DNA of 37,970 nt, taken from positions 1 to 37,970 of the forward strand of contig JACPPM010000282.1 of NCBI GenBank assembly GCA_016191015.1. The letters run 5' to 3'. Shown piece by piece: positions 23,161 to 32,735 of this stretch. The position numbers and the translations under genes are program-made. The notes beneath the pieces were generated by a model, which worked only from the letters and a program-made list of their open reading frames with translations, was not told the DNA's origin and ran no database searches. Each line of letters begins with the position of its first letter. Position 1 is the first letter of the stretch. The DNA comes from Acidobacteriota bacterium. Its GTDB lineage: Bacteria > Acidobacteriota > CAIWXX01.

Positions 23161-25341
23161 ATGATGCCTTCCGGCGCAGTCGAGCAGGGGAGTCAGCCAC
23201 GAATCCGGTTGCAGCTCTTCCTTGTCGGGGCGTTCTTGCTGTACGTCGAGCTCCTTCTGATCCGGTGGATATCGACCGAGATCCGTGTCTTTGCGTATTT
23301 CAAGAACCTCACCCTGATCGGGTGTTTTCTGGGGATGGGAATCGGATGCATGCTCGTCGGACGCATCCGGCTCAGGTTTGCGTGGTCATATCCTCTGCTC
23401 CTCCTGTTCGTCGCAGCAGTCGTTCTCCCGAATGAGTTAGGACTCTCCGTGAACCAGGTAGTCAGCCAATTCCTCGGGGAGATGATTGACATGCCGCTCT
23501 GGGTCTGGGCAGCCCGAAGCGGCGGGACGGCGTCGAAGGTCGGCGCCCTTGCCGCGCTCATCTTCTTCTTCCTTCTGATCACGATGGTTTTCGTCCCTGG
23601 GGGCCACGGCCTCGCTGTGTGCATGGGCCGGAGTGTGAGCAAGATAAGCGGCTATTCAGCTAACGTCGCGGGTAGTCTCGTGGGAATCTGGTGTTTCTCC
23701 GCGACATCGTATCTCTCACTACCGCCGGCATGCTGGGTTGCAGTCGCCGCGGTGCTCGGGCTACCATTGCTCCGTGGGCGTCGCGACTGGGCCGTGGCGG
23801 TTGGATGCACGGCCGGAATGATCGGACTCTTTTACATCCGGGGAGCCGGGCCTGGCTCTACTGTCTGGTCACCGTATCAGAAGCTTAGCTATCAGCCGGC
23901 TGTAGTCTCGGACTCGAGCGGACGTTCGATCCAGACGGGTTACACGCTGCAAGTCAACGAGACTTTCTACCAAAGGATTGCTAATCTGGACCCGCGGTTT
24001 CTGAGTGCACATCCCGACCTCTTCCCCGAGTACGTCGACCAGGACCATATCGGATACAACCTGGTTTACCGCATTCGGGAGAGTGCAGAGGAGGTCCTTG
24101 TCGTGGGGGCCGGAACGGGCAATGACGTGGCCGCGGCCCTGCGGAACGGGGCGAGACATGTCGATGCAGTGGAAATCGATCCGCGCATCGTCGACATAGG
24201 CAGGGGGATCCATCCCGAGCGCCCCTACGACGATCCCAGAGTGACTGTCTATGTCGACGACGCGCGGTCATATTTCAAGAAGTGCGGTCGAAAGTATGAC
24301 CTGATCGTCATGGGGGCTCTCGACTCCCACACACTCAACTCGGCGCTTTCTAACCTGCGCATCGACAACTTCGTTTACACAGTCGAGGCTTTTCGGGAGG
24401 TCCGCACATTGTTGAGGCCCGATGGCCTCCTCTGGCTCGTTTTCGCATTCGAGCAGCCATTTATCGGGGAACGGTTGTATTTGATGCTCCAGGACGCATT
24501 TGGTGTACAACCGGTGGCGTTCATCAACCGCGAGGTGGGTCTCCTGAGCTCCGCCGGCGGGGGGGCAACCTTTGTGATCGACCGCGAAGGGCGAATCGAG
24601 GAGCGGATAGCTGCGCGACCGCGGGTCCGGCAGATCGTGGAAGAGACGCGAATGAAGCCACAGTCCGCCGTCAACTTGGCGTCCGACGACTGGCCATACC
24701 TCTACATCCGGTCGCCGGCGGTGCCTCGTCTCTACTTGGTGGTCATGGGCGCGATCGTCCTCGTTGCCGCCGCACTGACCCGGCCATTCATCCAGGCCTT
24801 TCACCGCATCTCCCCTCACTTCTTCCTGCTCGGCGCCGCCTTCCTCCTTCTCGAGGTTCAGAGTATCAGCCGCATGGCGCTCCTGCTCGGGAACACGTGG
24901 ATCGTCAACGCGCTGGTGATCTCGGCGATCTTGATCATGATCCTCCTCGCAAACGCCTCGGCCTGCCTCGTAAGCCCGCGTGCTCTCCCTCTGGTTTACG
25001 TGGCCCTTTTCGTGAGCATTCTCATCAGCTACGCGTTTCCGCTGGAGTCCCTTCTCTCGCTGAACGGCACCTCCAAGAGCGCGGCAGCGAGCGTGGTGAT
25101 TGGCATGCCCATCTTCTTCGCCGGCATCATCTTCATCCGTACCTTCGCCACAACTGTCGATGCCGGCATTGCTCTGGGCTCCAACTTGCTCGGTGCCATC
25201 ATTGGAGGGGCATGTGAGTCCGCGTCGTTCGTCGCCGGCTTGAATGCTCTGGCATTACTGGCCCTCGTCTTCTACGTCGCATCGTTCCTGTGTCTGTTCC
25301 TCAGTGGCGAGATGCGACTGATGCACGGACGGTCATCGTGA
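23161..25341 (+). CDS. Multi-pass membrane protein with an internal spermidine-synthase-like domain
   Basis: About 726 residues from the ATG at 23161 (or 23164). An upstream TTG frame exists but has no domain text, and no ribosome-binding site decides the start. Seven or so membrane helices fill residues about 15-240 (LFLVGAFLLYVELLLIRWISTEIRVFAYFKN). A Rossmann methyltransferase/spermidine-synthase-like domain follows at about 310-450: VLVVGAGTGNDVAAALRNGA, VDAVEIDPRIVDIG, DDPRVTVYVDDARSY, YDLIVMGALDSHTL. A second helical block of about seven helices closes the protein. Canonical spermidine synthase acidic residues after the GxGxG strand are partly present, but the polyamine-binding DxxDP is replaced by GALDSH, so activity is open. 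It converges on the second such gene with 58 bases between stops. Confidence 0.78.
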   Translation: MMPSGAVEQGSQPRIRLQLFLVGAFLLYVELLLIRWISTEIRVFAYFKNLTLIGCFLGMGIGCMLVGRIRLRFAWSYPLLLLFVAAVVLPNELGLSVNQVVSQFLGEMIDMPLWVWAARSGGTASKVGALAALIFFFLLITMVFVPGGHGLAVCMGRSVSKISGYSANVAGSLVGIWCFSATSYLSLPPACWVAVAAVLGLPLLRGRRDWAVAVGCTAGMIGLFYIRGAGPGSTVWSPYQKLSYQPAVVSDSSGRSIQTGYTLQVNETFYQRIANLDPRFLSAHPDLFPEYVDQDHIGYNLVYRIRESAEEVLVVGAGTGNDVAAALRNGARHVDAVEIDPRIVDIGRGIHPERPYDDPRVTVYVDDARSYFKKCGRKYDLIVMGALDSHTLNSALSNLRIDNFVYTVEAFREVRTLLRPDGLLWLVFAFEQPFIGERLYLMLQDAFGVQPVAFINREVGLLSSAGGGATFVIDREGRIEERIAARPRVRQIVEETRMKPQSAVNLASDDWPYLYIRSPAVPRLYLVVMGAIVLVAAALTRPFIQAFHRISPHFFLLGAAFLLLEVQSISRMALLLGNTWIVNALVISAILIMILLANASACLVSPRALPLVYVALFVSILISYAFPLESLLSLNGTSKSAAASVVIGMPIFFAGIIFIRTFATTVDAGIALGSNLLGAIIGGACESASFVAGLNALALLALVFYVASFLCLFLSGEMRLMHGRSS

Positions 25342-25399
25342 CAAGATCGATCCATGCCGAAAGTTGCCCTGGCGATGATCCGAGATAGTGCCGAGGGGT

Positions 25400-27805
25400 T
25401 TACGGGTGCTGATTCGTCCCACCCTGCTGCCGCAAGATTGTGGCCTGGCGCTGCAAGACATCCCCGACCGCCCGGTAGTTCTCTGTGAGGGTCCGCTCGA
25501 GCTCCTCCATTCCTGCCAACCCGGATGTGTCGAGGGAGCTCCAGACAGGCTCCCGTACTTTGAGCAGGAACTGGAAATTATCTCGCCATGTGTCGCGCCC
25601 GGTCAAGCGGCCCGATTCGTACTCGACCAGGGGAAGGTCGTCAGTGTGAGCGGGGACTGATTTGAGGAGGGACGCCAGCTTGCCACCTCCGGCTACGAAG
25701 TAACCCAAGATCGAGACCGGGTCCGCGTGCCCCCGCTCCCTGAGGTGCGCGGCTACCTGAGTCTCTTGGACCTCACGCACGAGGTCCGCCAGCCGGACCG
25801 GAGGGCCCCCTGAGTTCCTCCCGACGACAACCGTGAAGGGGTTCAGGGTCGTGTGGACATACCAGACCGTGGTCTCCGGAAACACATCCACGAACGCCTT
25901 CAGGATCATCTGGAAGTTGTCGGGGGTCAGCGTGTAGAGCGGCAGCCACTGCGACACAACACCACCCGGCGCGAGCCGGGAACGGCACAATTGGTAGTAT
26001 TCACGGGTGTACAAGCTCCCATTGCCGCAGTACCTCGGGTGGATCGAGTCGGACAGGATGACATCGAATTGATCGCGCGTGCGCAACAGGAAGTTGCGGC
26101 CGTCGCCGTACCAGATCGAAAGCCTGGGATCGCTGAGCACTCCGCGATTCACATCCGGGAAATGCTTGCCCGACAGCTCGATGACCGCCGGGCTGATCTC
26201 GGCCACCTGAACCGTCTTGACGCGGTGCGTCGAAACAGCGTAGGCAGTGCCTCCGCTCCCGAAGCCGATGTGGAGGACGCGCTCGGCGCGGGCCTTGAGC
26301 AGGAGCGGCAGGTGTCCCTGCATCGCCTGGATGTCGAGGAGGTCCGCGGAGGTCCCCGCGACATTGACCCCGTTGACGCTGATCGACCGCCACGAGGGCG
26401 GGACCATGATCTCTTCGACGGACACGGTCGAGGTCAGGTCCTCAGCGAAATCGATGAGCCTCCGATCACTGCTTTCGCGAAAAAGGTCGCTCCGCATCAG
26501 GATACTCGGTTGCCGCGCCAGGAGGAAACCGGCCACAAGAGCGACGCCAGCGACGGCGTTGAGGAGCTTGCGCCCGGGGCATCGCCGGGCGAGGAGGAGT
26601 GCGGCCACAACGTTGACGGCAGCGGCAGCGCACATCGTTCGATGGACCCCCACGGCCGGAATCAGCGCAAAACTCGCAGCCAGCGAACCGGCCACTCCGC
26701 CGGCGGTGTTCGCGAGATAGAGATGGCCCGCATGGGATTGCTCGGTGCCCGCCTTTGTCGAACAGGCCCGCAGCAGGAGCGGAAAGGAAACCCCCATGAT
26801 GACAGTGGGGATAATCACGAACTGAGTCGCATTCAGGAATAGTGCGACGCTCTGCGCGGCGAATGGCCCGAGGGAGGAGAAAAACGCCTCCATGGCACCG
26901 GTCCGCATGCCGAATCCCTCCAGCAGCCAGTACTGGGAGAAAACCGAGAAGGCCAGGGCGACCTCCAGGAAGGCAAGCACCACCGGAAGCGACCCGCGGA
27001 TGCGATCGGACACGTAGCCCCCGATGATGCTTCCCATGGCCACACCCATCAGAAAGGTCACGAGAAGCAGACTGTAGGCGTAGACCGAGCTCCCGATCTC
27101 GAGCACGAGAATGCGGGTCCAGATGACCTCGAGTGCCAGTGAGGAGAAGCCGCAGAGCGCGTACGCGATGAGGATGGATCTCTCGGGACGGCGGTCTATC
27201 GCGGCCGCGACCTCGATCGGGCCCGGGGTCTCGCGCACAAACCATGCCGCGAGGCACACGAAGAGGTTTCCGGCCACCGCGATCTGAACAGTCGCGTGCA
27301 ACCCCAGAAGAGGGATGAAAAGAAACCCCGCCCCAAGCGCCCCTGCCAGCCCTCCGGCGGTGTTCATCCCGTACACCATCCCGCTTACGATCCCTCGCCG
27401 TTCGAAGTCAGCCCGGGCACGCAACAACAGCGGCAGACTGGCGCCCATCATGATCGTTGGCGGCAGGATGAGGATGGCCAGCAATGACGTCTGCACAACC
27501 GCGTCCACGACGGCAATGCCCGCGATCCCGGCGTAGGCTTGACGGACCCAATCCAGAGCCACGGTCGCGATCAGGCCCCAGACTCCAATTGCTCCCTCGA
27601 GCAATCCGTACATCCGCACCGGTCGCATGAGCAGCATTCTTCCAAACGCAAGCGCTCCGATCGCGAGGCCGCCCATGAACAGGGCCAATATCATGCCGGT
27701 GGCATAGGTCGTGTTGCCGTAGATGAGCGACAGCGACCGCATCCAAACGATCTCGTAGATGAGGCTGGAGAAGCCGGAGATGGTTACGAGCAGATAGAGA
27801 AACAT
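25400..27805 (-). CDS. Fused MFS-like membrane / spermidine-synthase-like protein
   Basis: 801 residues from ATG 27805 with only a weak ribosome-binding site. Residues 1-450 contain two blocks of six or so helices with a repeated pattern (IYEIVWMRSLSLIYGNTTYATGMILALFMGGLAIGALAFGR and a second LALEVIWTRILVLEIGSSVYAYSLLLVTFLMGVAMGS), a clear internal duplication. A soluble spermidine-synthase-like domain lies at about 475-740: VLHIGFGSGGTAYAVST, VAEISPAVIELSGKHFP, DPRLSIWYGDGRNFL, FDVILSDSIHPRYCGNGSLYTREYY, APGGVVSQWLPLY. The family is widespread in bacteria and often called 'fused spermidine synthase/transporter'; biochemical function is not established. It is convergent with, and clearly related in design to, the gene ending at 25341, though helix blocks and domain order differ. 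Confidence 0.85.
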   Translation of the reverse strand: MFLYLLVTISGFSSLIYEIVWMRSLSLIYGNTTYATGMILALFMGGLAIGALAFGRMLLMRPVRMYGLLEGAIGVWGLIATVALDWVRQAYAGIAGIAVVDAVVQTSLLAILILPPTIMMGASLPLLLRARADFERRGIVSGMVYGMNTAGGLAGALGAGFLFIPLLGLHATVQIAVAGNLFVCLAAWFVRETPGPIEVAAAIDRRPERSILIAYALCGFSSLALEVIWTRILVLEIGSSVYAYSLLLVTFLMGVAMGSIIGGYVSDRIRGSLPVVLAFLEVALAFSVFSQYWLLEGFGMRTGAMEAFFSSLGPFAAQSVALFLNATQFVIIPTVIMGVSFPLLLRACSTKAGTEQSHAGHLYLANTAGGVAGSLAASFALIPAVGVHRTMCAAAAVNVVAALLLARRCPGRKLLNAVAGVALVAGFLLARQPSILMRSDLFRESSDRRLIDFAEDLTSTVSVEEIMVPPSWRSISVNGVNVAGTSADLLDIQAMQGHLPLLLKARAERVLHIGFGSGGTAYAVSTHRVKTVQVAEISPAVIELSGKHFPDVNRGVLSDPRLSIWYGDGRNFLLRTRDQFDVILSDSIHPRYCGNGSLYTREYYQLCRSRLAPGGVVSQWLPLYTLTPDNFQMILKAFVDVFPETTVWYVHTTLNPFTVVVGRNSGGPPVRLADLVREVQETQVAAHLRERGHADPVSILGYFVAGGGKLASLLKSVPAHTDDLPLVEYESGRLTGRDTWRDNFQFLLKVREPVWSSLDTSGLAGMEELERTLTENYRAVGDVLQRQATILRQQGGTNQHP

Positions 27806-27943
27806 CGCGAGATTCTACCTGAGTTGGAACTAGGGCGATAGCGCAGACAGGATCCCCGCGCTCCAGGACCGTAAGCTTGATCGGAGTAATGACCAGAAAC
27901 TGATTCTCTGCGAGGATTGGCATGAAGTTCGAGGGGGCAAAAT

Positions 27944-27965
27944 CTTCCGGACTCCTGTCCGGAAG
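27944..27965 (-). terminator. Probable terminator of the gap-pgk-tpiA-secG operon
   Basis: A perfect 9-base-pair stem, CTTCCGGAC and GTCCGGAAG, with a four-base loop. Read on the minus strand it is followed by ATTTTGCC, a short T run. It lies 170 bases after the secG stop. Confidence 0.45.
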
Positions 27966-28056
27966 GGAGGAAGGGAGCGATCGTCTCGACCGATGAGAGT
28001 GGCTCGGAACGCACTCACCCCTTCGCATCGCTCAAGGGCTCCGGCTCCACTCTCAA

Positions 28057-28073
28057 GGCCCGCGAAGCGGGCC
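28057..28073. repeat. GC-rich hairpin downstream of secG
   Basis: GGCCCGC-GAA-GCGGGCC is a perfect 7-base-pair stem with a three-base loop, 65 bases after secG. No T run follows on either strand, so it may be a pausing or RNA-stabilising hairpin rather than a terminator. Confidence 0.4.
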
Positions 28074-28137
28074 GGACGCTCTCACGCGCGGTGGAGACGC
28101 AATCTCTCTTCGGTTGCGGCGCCACCGCGAGGGGGCG

Positions 28138-28431
28138 TTATTTCCCCTTCGGCGGTTGCTGGGTCTGGCCGGCCGGCGTCTCCGGGATCACTGAGGTCGG
28201 TGGCCGGCTGCCGTAGAAGTAGAGGGTCATCGACGTCAACATGAACAGTATCGCGGCCACCGTGGTCGCCTTCGAGAGAAACGTCGCGGCGCCGCGAGGC
28301 CCGAACGTCGTCTGGCTGCTGCCGCCCCCGAACGCGCTCGCGAGGTCAGCGCCCTTGCCCGATTGCAAGAGCACGACCAGAATGAGAACCAGGCAGACAA
28401 TCACGTGAACGATCGAAACAAATATCTCCAT
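28138..28431 (-). CDS. secG: Preprotein translocase subunit SecG
   Basis: 97 residues. SecG is the small accessory subunit of the SecYEG inner-membrane channel. Two membrane helices flank the conserved cytoplasmic loop: IVHVIVCLVLILVVLLQSGKGADLASAFGGGSSQTTFGPRGAATFLSKATTVAAILFMLTS contains the hallmark LLQSGKGADL and FG..G...FL.K.T. A Pro/Gln/Lys-rich 25-residue tail follows. The ATG (28431-28429) directly abuts the tpiA stop codon, indicating translational coupling. The order tpiA-secG is common in bacteria. Confidence 0.95.
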   Translation of the reverse strand: MEIFVSIVHVIVCLVLILVVLLQSGKGADLASAFGGGSSQTTFGPRGAATFLSKATTVAAILFMLTSMTLYFYGSRPPTSVIPETPAGQTQQPPKGK

Positions 28432-29184
28432 CTATATCCTCTTCAAAGAGCCTCTTACAATATCCGAAAAGCTGTCAACCTTCAAGCTGGCTCCCCCGAC
28501 CAGCGCTCCGTCGATGTCCGGCTGCGCGGAGAGGCTCACGATGTTGTCGGGCTTGACGCTGCCGCCGTAGAGGATCCTGATGCCGCCGGCAGCGGCTCCG
28601 TACCTTCTTCCGAGCCAGGCCCGGATGAACCCATGCACCTCCTGTGCCTGCTCGGGAGACGCCACCTTGCCGGTGCCGATAGCCCAGACGGGTTCGTAGG
28701 CGATCGTAAGCAGGTCGCAGCCGGCGCCCTCGAGCCCTCCGGCGAGCTGCCGCTCGACCACCCCCAGCGTGCTGCCGCCCTCCCGCTCGACCAGCGTCTC
28801 CCCGACGCACACGATCGCCTCCAGTCCTGCTGCCACAGCCGATTTCAGTTTCCGGTTGACTGACTCCTCAGTCTCGCCAAAAAACTGGCGGCGTTCCGAG
28901 TGGCCTATGATGACGCAATGACAGCCGGCATCGACGAGCATCCCGGCGGATACCTCGCCCGTAAAGGCACCACTCTTCTCCCAGTGGAGGTCTTGCGCTC
29001 CGAGCCGCAGTCTCGATCCACGGATGGCCTCGGAGACAGTGCTGAGCGCCGTGTAGGGCGGACACAGCGCGACATCGATGTTGTCGATTTGCCCGATCTG
29101 TGCAGCAAGGCCGCCCGCGAGCTCAGCCGCCTCCCGTACCGTCCCGTGCATCTTCCAGTTGCCGGCGACGTATGGTCTTCTCAT
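28432..29184 (-). CDS. tpiA: Triosephosphate isomerase
   Basis: 250 residues, normal length. It interconverts dihydroxyacetone phosphate and glyceraldehyde 3-phosphate in glycolysis and gluconeogenesis. Catalytic residues are visible: N9 and K11 in GNWKMHG, H95 in GHSERR, E164 in AYEPVWAIGTGK, and the phosphate-binding YGGSVKPDN near 206-214. The ATG overlaps the pgk stop codon by ATGA, so translation is probably coupled. Third gene of the gap-pgk-tpiA-secG operon. Cytoplasmic. Confidence 0.98.
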   Translation of the reverse strand: MRRPYVAGNWKMHGTVREAAELAGGLAAQIGQIDNIDVALCPPYTALSTVSEAIRGSRLRLGAQDLHWEKSGAFTGEVSAGMLVDAGCHCVIIGHSERRQFFGETEESVNRKLKSAVAAGLEAIVCVGETLVEREGGSTLGVVERQLAGGLEGAGCDLLTIAYEPVWAIGTGKVASPEQAQEVHGFIRAWLGRRYGAAAGGIRILYGGSVKPDNIVSLSAQPDIDGALVGGASLKVDSFSDIVRGSLKRI

Positions 29185-30365
29185 CTGTCGTTCAGCGCCT
29201 CCACGCCGGGCAGCTTGTCGCCCGAGAGGAACTCGAGGCTGGCTCCACCGCCGGTCGAGATATGTGTGATCTCGTCTGCCACTCCGGCCTTTTCCACGGC
29301 CGAGATCGAGTCCCCTCCGCCCACAATCGTGGTGGCAGCCGAGGCGGCCACGGCCCGTGCAACGCCGATCGTCCCGGCCGCAAACGAGTCAATCTCGAAC
29401 ACACCCATCGGTCCGTTCCAGACGACAGTACCGGCGTCGCGAATCTTGCCGGCAAACTCCGTGATGCTCTGTGGGCCGATGTCGAGGCCCATCCACTCGG
29501 CGTCAATGGTAGCGGCTTCCGACGTCTTCGTCGGGACACCAGCTTTCATTTCCGGCGCCGTGACATGATCGACCGGCAAAAGGAGCGGCACCTTACGTGA
29601 TTCGGCATCCTTCATGACGCGCGCCGCCATGTCGACCTTCTCGGCTTCGACCAGCGATCTGCCCGTGGCGTATCCCTTGGCACGGAAGAAGGTATACGCC
29701 ATCGCGCCCCCGATCAGGAGAGCGTCGACCTTGCCGAGCAGGTTGTCGATCACGCCGATCTTGTCGGAGACCTTGGCGCCCCCGAGAATAGCGACGAAGG
29801 GGCGCGTGGGGCTTTCCAGGGCGCCGCCGAGGTAGCGGAGCTCCTTTTCCATCAGCAGCCCCGAGACCGCGACCTTCACATGCGCGGTGATGCCGGCGGT
29901 CGATGCGTGCGCACGATGCGCCGAACCGAAGGCATCGTTGACAAAGATGTCGATTCCTTCAGCAAGCTGTGCGGAGAAAGCCGCATCGTTCGCCTCCTCC
30001 TCCGCGTGGAACCGGACGTTTTCGAGCATCAGGACGTCGCCATCGTTGAGACCTGAACGCATGTTCGCGACTTCGGGACCGACGCAATCCGGCGCCATCA
30101 AGACCGGCCGGCCAAGCAGCTCGGCGAGTCGGTCCGCTGCGGGCTTAAGACTCATCGCCGGTTTCGGCTTGCCTTTCGGGCGCCCCAGATGTGATGCCAG
30201 CAGAACTCGCGCCCCTTTCTCGAGCGCCAAGCGGATCGACGGCAATGACGCTCGGATGCGCGTATCGTCGGTAATTCGTCCTTCTGCGTTCAACGGTACA
30301 TTGAAGTCTACTCGCATGAACACGGTCTGCCCGCCGAGCGCGACGTCATTGATCGATTTCTTCAT
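29181..30365 (-). CDS. pgk: Phosphoglycerate kinase
   Basis: 394 residues, normal for bacteria. It transfers the phosphate of 1,3-bisphosphoglycerate to ADP. Substrate-binding text VFMRVDFNVPLN (about 15-26), LASHLGRPKG (about 56-66), MLENVRFHAEEEAND and FVNDAFGSAHRAHAS is present in order, as are the nucleotide-side motifs AILGGAKVSDKI, VVWNGPMGVFE and GGGDSISAVEKAG. The start ATG 30365 has GGAGACGAAGAGA upstream. It lies 91 bases after gap and overlaps tpiA by four bases. Cytoplasmic. Confidence 0.98.
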   Translation of the reverse strand: MKKSINDVALGGQTVFMRVDFNVPLNAEGRITDDTRIRASLPSIRLALEKGARVLLASHLGRPKGKPKPAMSLKPAADRLAELLGRPVLMAPDCVGPEVANMRSGLNDGDVLMLENVRFHAEEEANDAAFSAQLAEGIDIFVNDAFGSAHRAHASTAGITAHVKVAVSGLLMEKELRYLGGALESPTRPFVAILGGAKVSDKIGVIDNLLGKVDALLIGGAMAYTFFRAKGYATGRSLVEAEKVDMAARVMKDAESRKVPLLLPVDHVTAPEMKAGVPTKTSEAATIDAEWMGLDIGPQSITEFAGKIRDAGTVVWNGPMGVFEIDSFAAGTIGVARAVAASAATTIVGGGDSISAVEKAGVADEITHISTGGGASLEFLSGDKLPGVEALNDR

Positions 30366-30456
30366 TCTCTTCGTCTCCAGGACCCACGGTTCGCCTCCGT
30401 GACTGGACTCTTCCCATCGCCCTTCACGCCCGGCGTTCGAAGCAGCGCCGGTGGTC

Positions 30457-31464
<1,008 letters not shown>

Positions 31465-31560
31465 CTACTCCGAAATGAAGCATTTACATTAGCAAAATCA
31501 ACCGTCTCAAGGCAAACGGACGCCGGAGACCAGCTCATGGTCGGCCCCTGACTTTTGTTG

Positions 31561-32481
31561 CTACCAGGTACGCAGCCACGAAACGATATCGGCGATGTCC
31601 ACGGTTCGAGCCATGTCGAGCATCTCGCCGACGCGGCCCACATCATCCAGATCGACCGTCATACCGGGTTTGAAAAAAGGGGCCAGCCGGCGGTATCGCT
31701 TATGCGTGAGGAGCTGCCTGCACTGGTAGTCCACGACTCCCAAGCCACCGTCGATCATGAGGCTCAGGAGGGGCTTGGCCCACTGCGCGTATCCCCAATC
31801 GTGCGTCTGACCCGCGACGTAGCGGCCGGAGATCCCCGTGCCGACCGAAAGCAGCCGGATGTCCCGAAGCTGAATGCGCGGGGGATATCGATCGTCGAGT
31901 GCCTGGGCCAACGCAGCGACACTCGGGTTGTTCACCACAACGCCGCCGTCGATGTAGCCTTTGTAGGTCGGAAAATAGGCGGGACCGGCACTCGTCGCCA
32001 TCGCCACATCCACCACCAGCTCCGCTCGGTCATCCCCTGGCCCGGCGAAATTGTGAAAGAACTTCGCTTTCCACTGACGGGGCCGGCCATGCTCGCCCTC
32101 GTTGTCGAGGTCAAAGGCCGGGATGAGAACGTGGCGCGGGAGATCCCCCAGAGTCTTCCTGCCGAAGGATCGGCGCAGAAACGCTTTCAGCTTCGAATTC
32201 CCGTACTCGGCGCCGATGATGCGGCCCAGATCCGCGACGTCGTCAAGCCAGGTGTCCGAGAAGATCCTCTGACCGTTTCGGATGTACTGGTTTTTGATCT
32301 CGCCCGGCGCCATGCCATCGGCCAGCCCGAGCGCAATGACTCCGCCGGTGGAGGTGCCAGCGAAGAGATCCACCGCGGCGAGAAACGGCACTTCACTCTC
32401 GAGTCGTTCGAGCAGAGCGGCCGAGAGCACACCCCGAACGCCGCCTCCATCCAACGAAAGAATGCGAAACGCCACTATCAT
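31561..32481 (-). CDS. Patatin-like phospholipase
   Basis: About 307 residues. Patatin-fold Ser/Asp lipid acyl hydrolase. The oxyanion loop is LSLDGGGVRGVLS, the nucleophile motif GTSTGG (Ser in GxSxG) follows about 40 residues later, and the catalytic Asp is in YIDGGVVVNNP. VAMATSAGPAYFPTYKG between them is typical. ATG 32481 touches a GGGAGG ribosome-binding motif with no spacer, whereas GTG 32475, two codons later, has it six bases upstream. GTG may be the true start. The frame stays open to 32727, but that leader lacks domain text. It is cytoplasmic as written. The family includes phospholipases, storage-lipid hydrolases and defence effectors; no defence partner genes are adjacent. Confidence 0.88.
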   Translation of the reverse strand: MIVAFRILSLDGGGVRGVLSAALLERLESEVPFLAAVDLFAGTSTGGVIALGLADGMAPGEIKNQYIRNGQRIFSDTWLDDVADLGRIIGAEYGNSKLKAFLRRSFGRKTLGDLPRHVLIPAFDLDNEGEHGRPRQWKAKFFHNFAGPGDDRAELVVDVAMATSAGPAYFPTYKGYIDGGVVVNNPSVAALAQALDDRYPPRIQLRDIRLLSVGTGISGRYVAGQTHDWGYAQWAKPLLSLMIDGGLGVVDYQCRQLLTHKRYRRLAPFFKPGMTVDLDDVGRVGEMLDMARTVDIADIVSWLRTW

Positions 32482-32531
32482 CCTCCCTGCACGGCGAAGC
32501 GGCCCGCGTAACGGAACATCTGCGGGAATCG

Positions 32532-32573
32532 GCACCGGGAAGGCGTGGCTGGCATTACTCGCGTTCCCGGTGC
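32532..32573. repeat. 10-base-pair inverted repeat in the patatin leader
   Basis: GCACCGGGAA (32532-32541) and TTCCCGGTGC (32564-32573) are perfect complements with a 22-base loop, 50-90 bases upstream of the patatin start. It could fold in the leader mRNA or act as an operator between the divergent genes. Confidence 0.45.
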
Positions 32574-32735
32574 TGGCCTCCAAATGATCATGGTGAAGAT
32601 GCATCATGTTACCACAGAGACCGGCGTGCCCCGTGCGCTCTTCCGCGGGCGCACTGGCTGAGGGAATGACTTGACCGCAAACACACCGAGTCGTTGTAGG
32701 ATAGCCGCTGAGGGCACTAGCGGACATCGATTCAG

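Larger units (their letters stand above)
27806..28137. other. Intergenic region downstream of secG
   Basis: 332 bases between secG and the spermidine-synthase-like gene, both on the minus strand. It holds two hairpins, at 28057-28073 and 27944-27965, and no gene that could be supported. No tRNA was found, although one is often present beside secG in other bacteria. Confidence 0.5.

Noticed and set aside
27408-28028. Minus-strand frame with plausible text near 27830-27930 (MPILAENQFLVITPIKL)
   Set aside because: Most of it overlaps the spermidine-synthase-like gene in another frame. The non-overlapping part is too short to support.
28001-28137. tRNA gene beside secG
   Set aside because: No T-loop GTTCGA-type sequence or acceptor pairing was found on either strand.
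31525-31545. GACCA/TGGTC hairpin between the patatin and gap genes as a terminator
   Set aside because: The stem is only five base pairs and no T run follows on the minus strand.
32607-32727. N-terminal extension of the patatin protein
   Set aside because: The extra residues are polar and unlike the family, and a ribosome-binding motif lies at the internal start near 32481.
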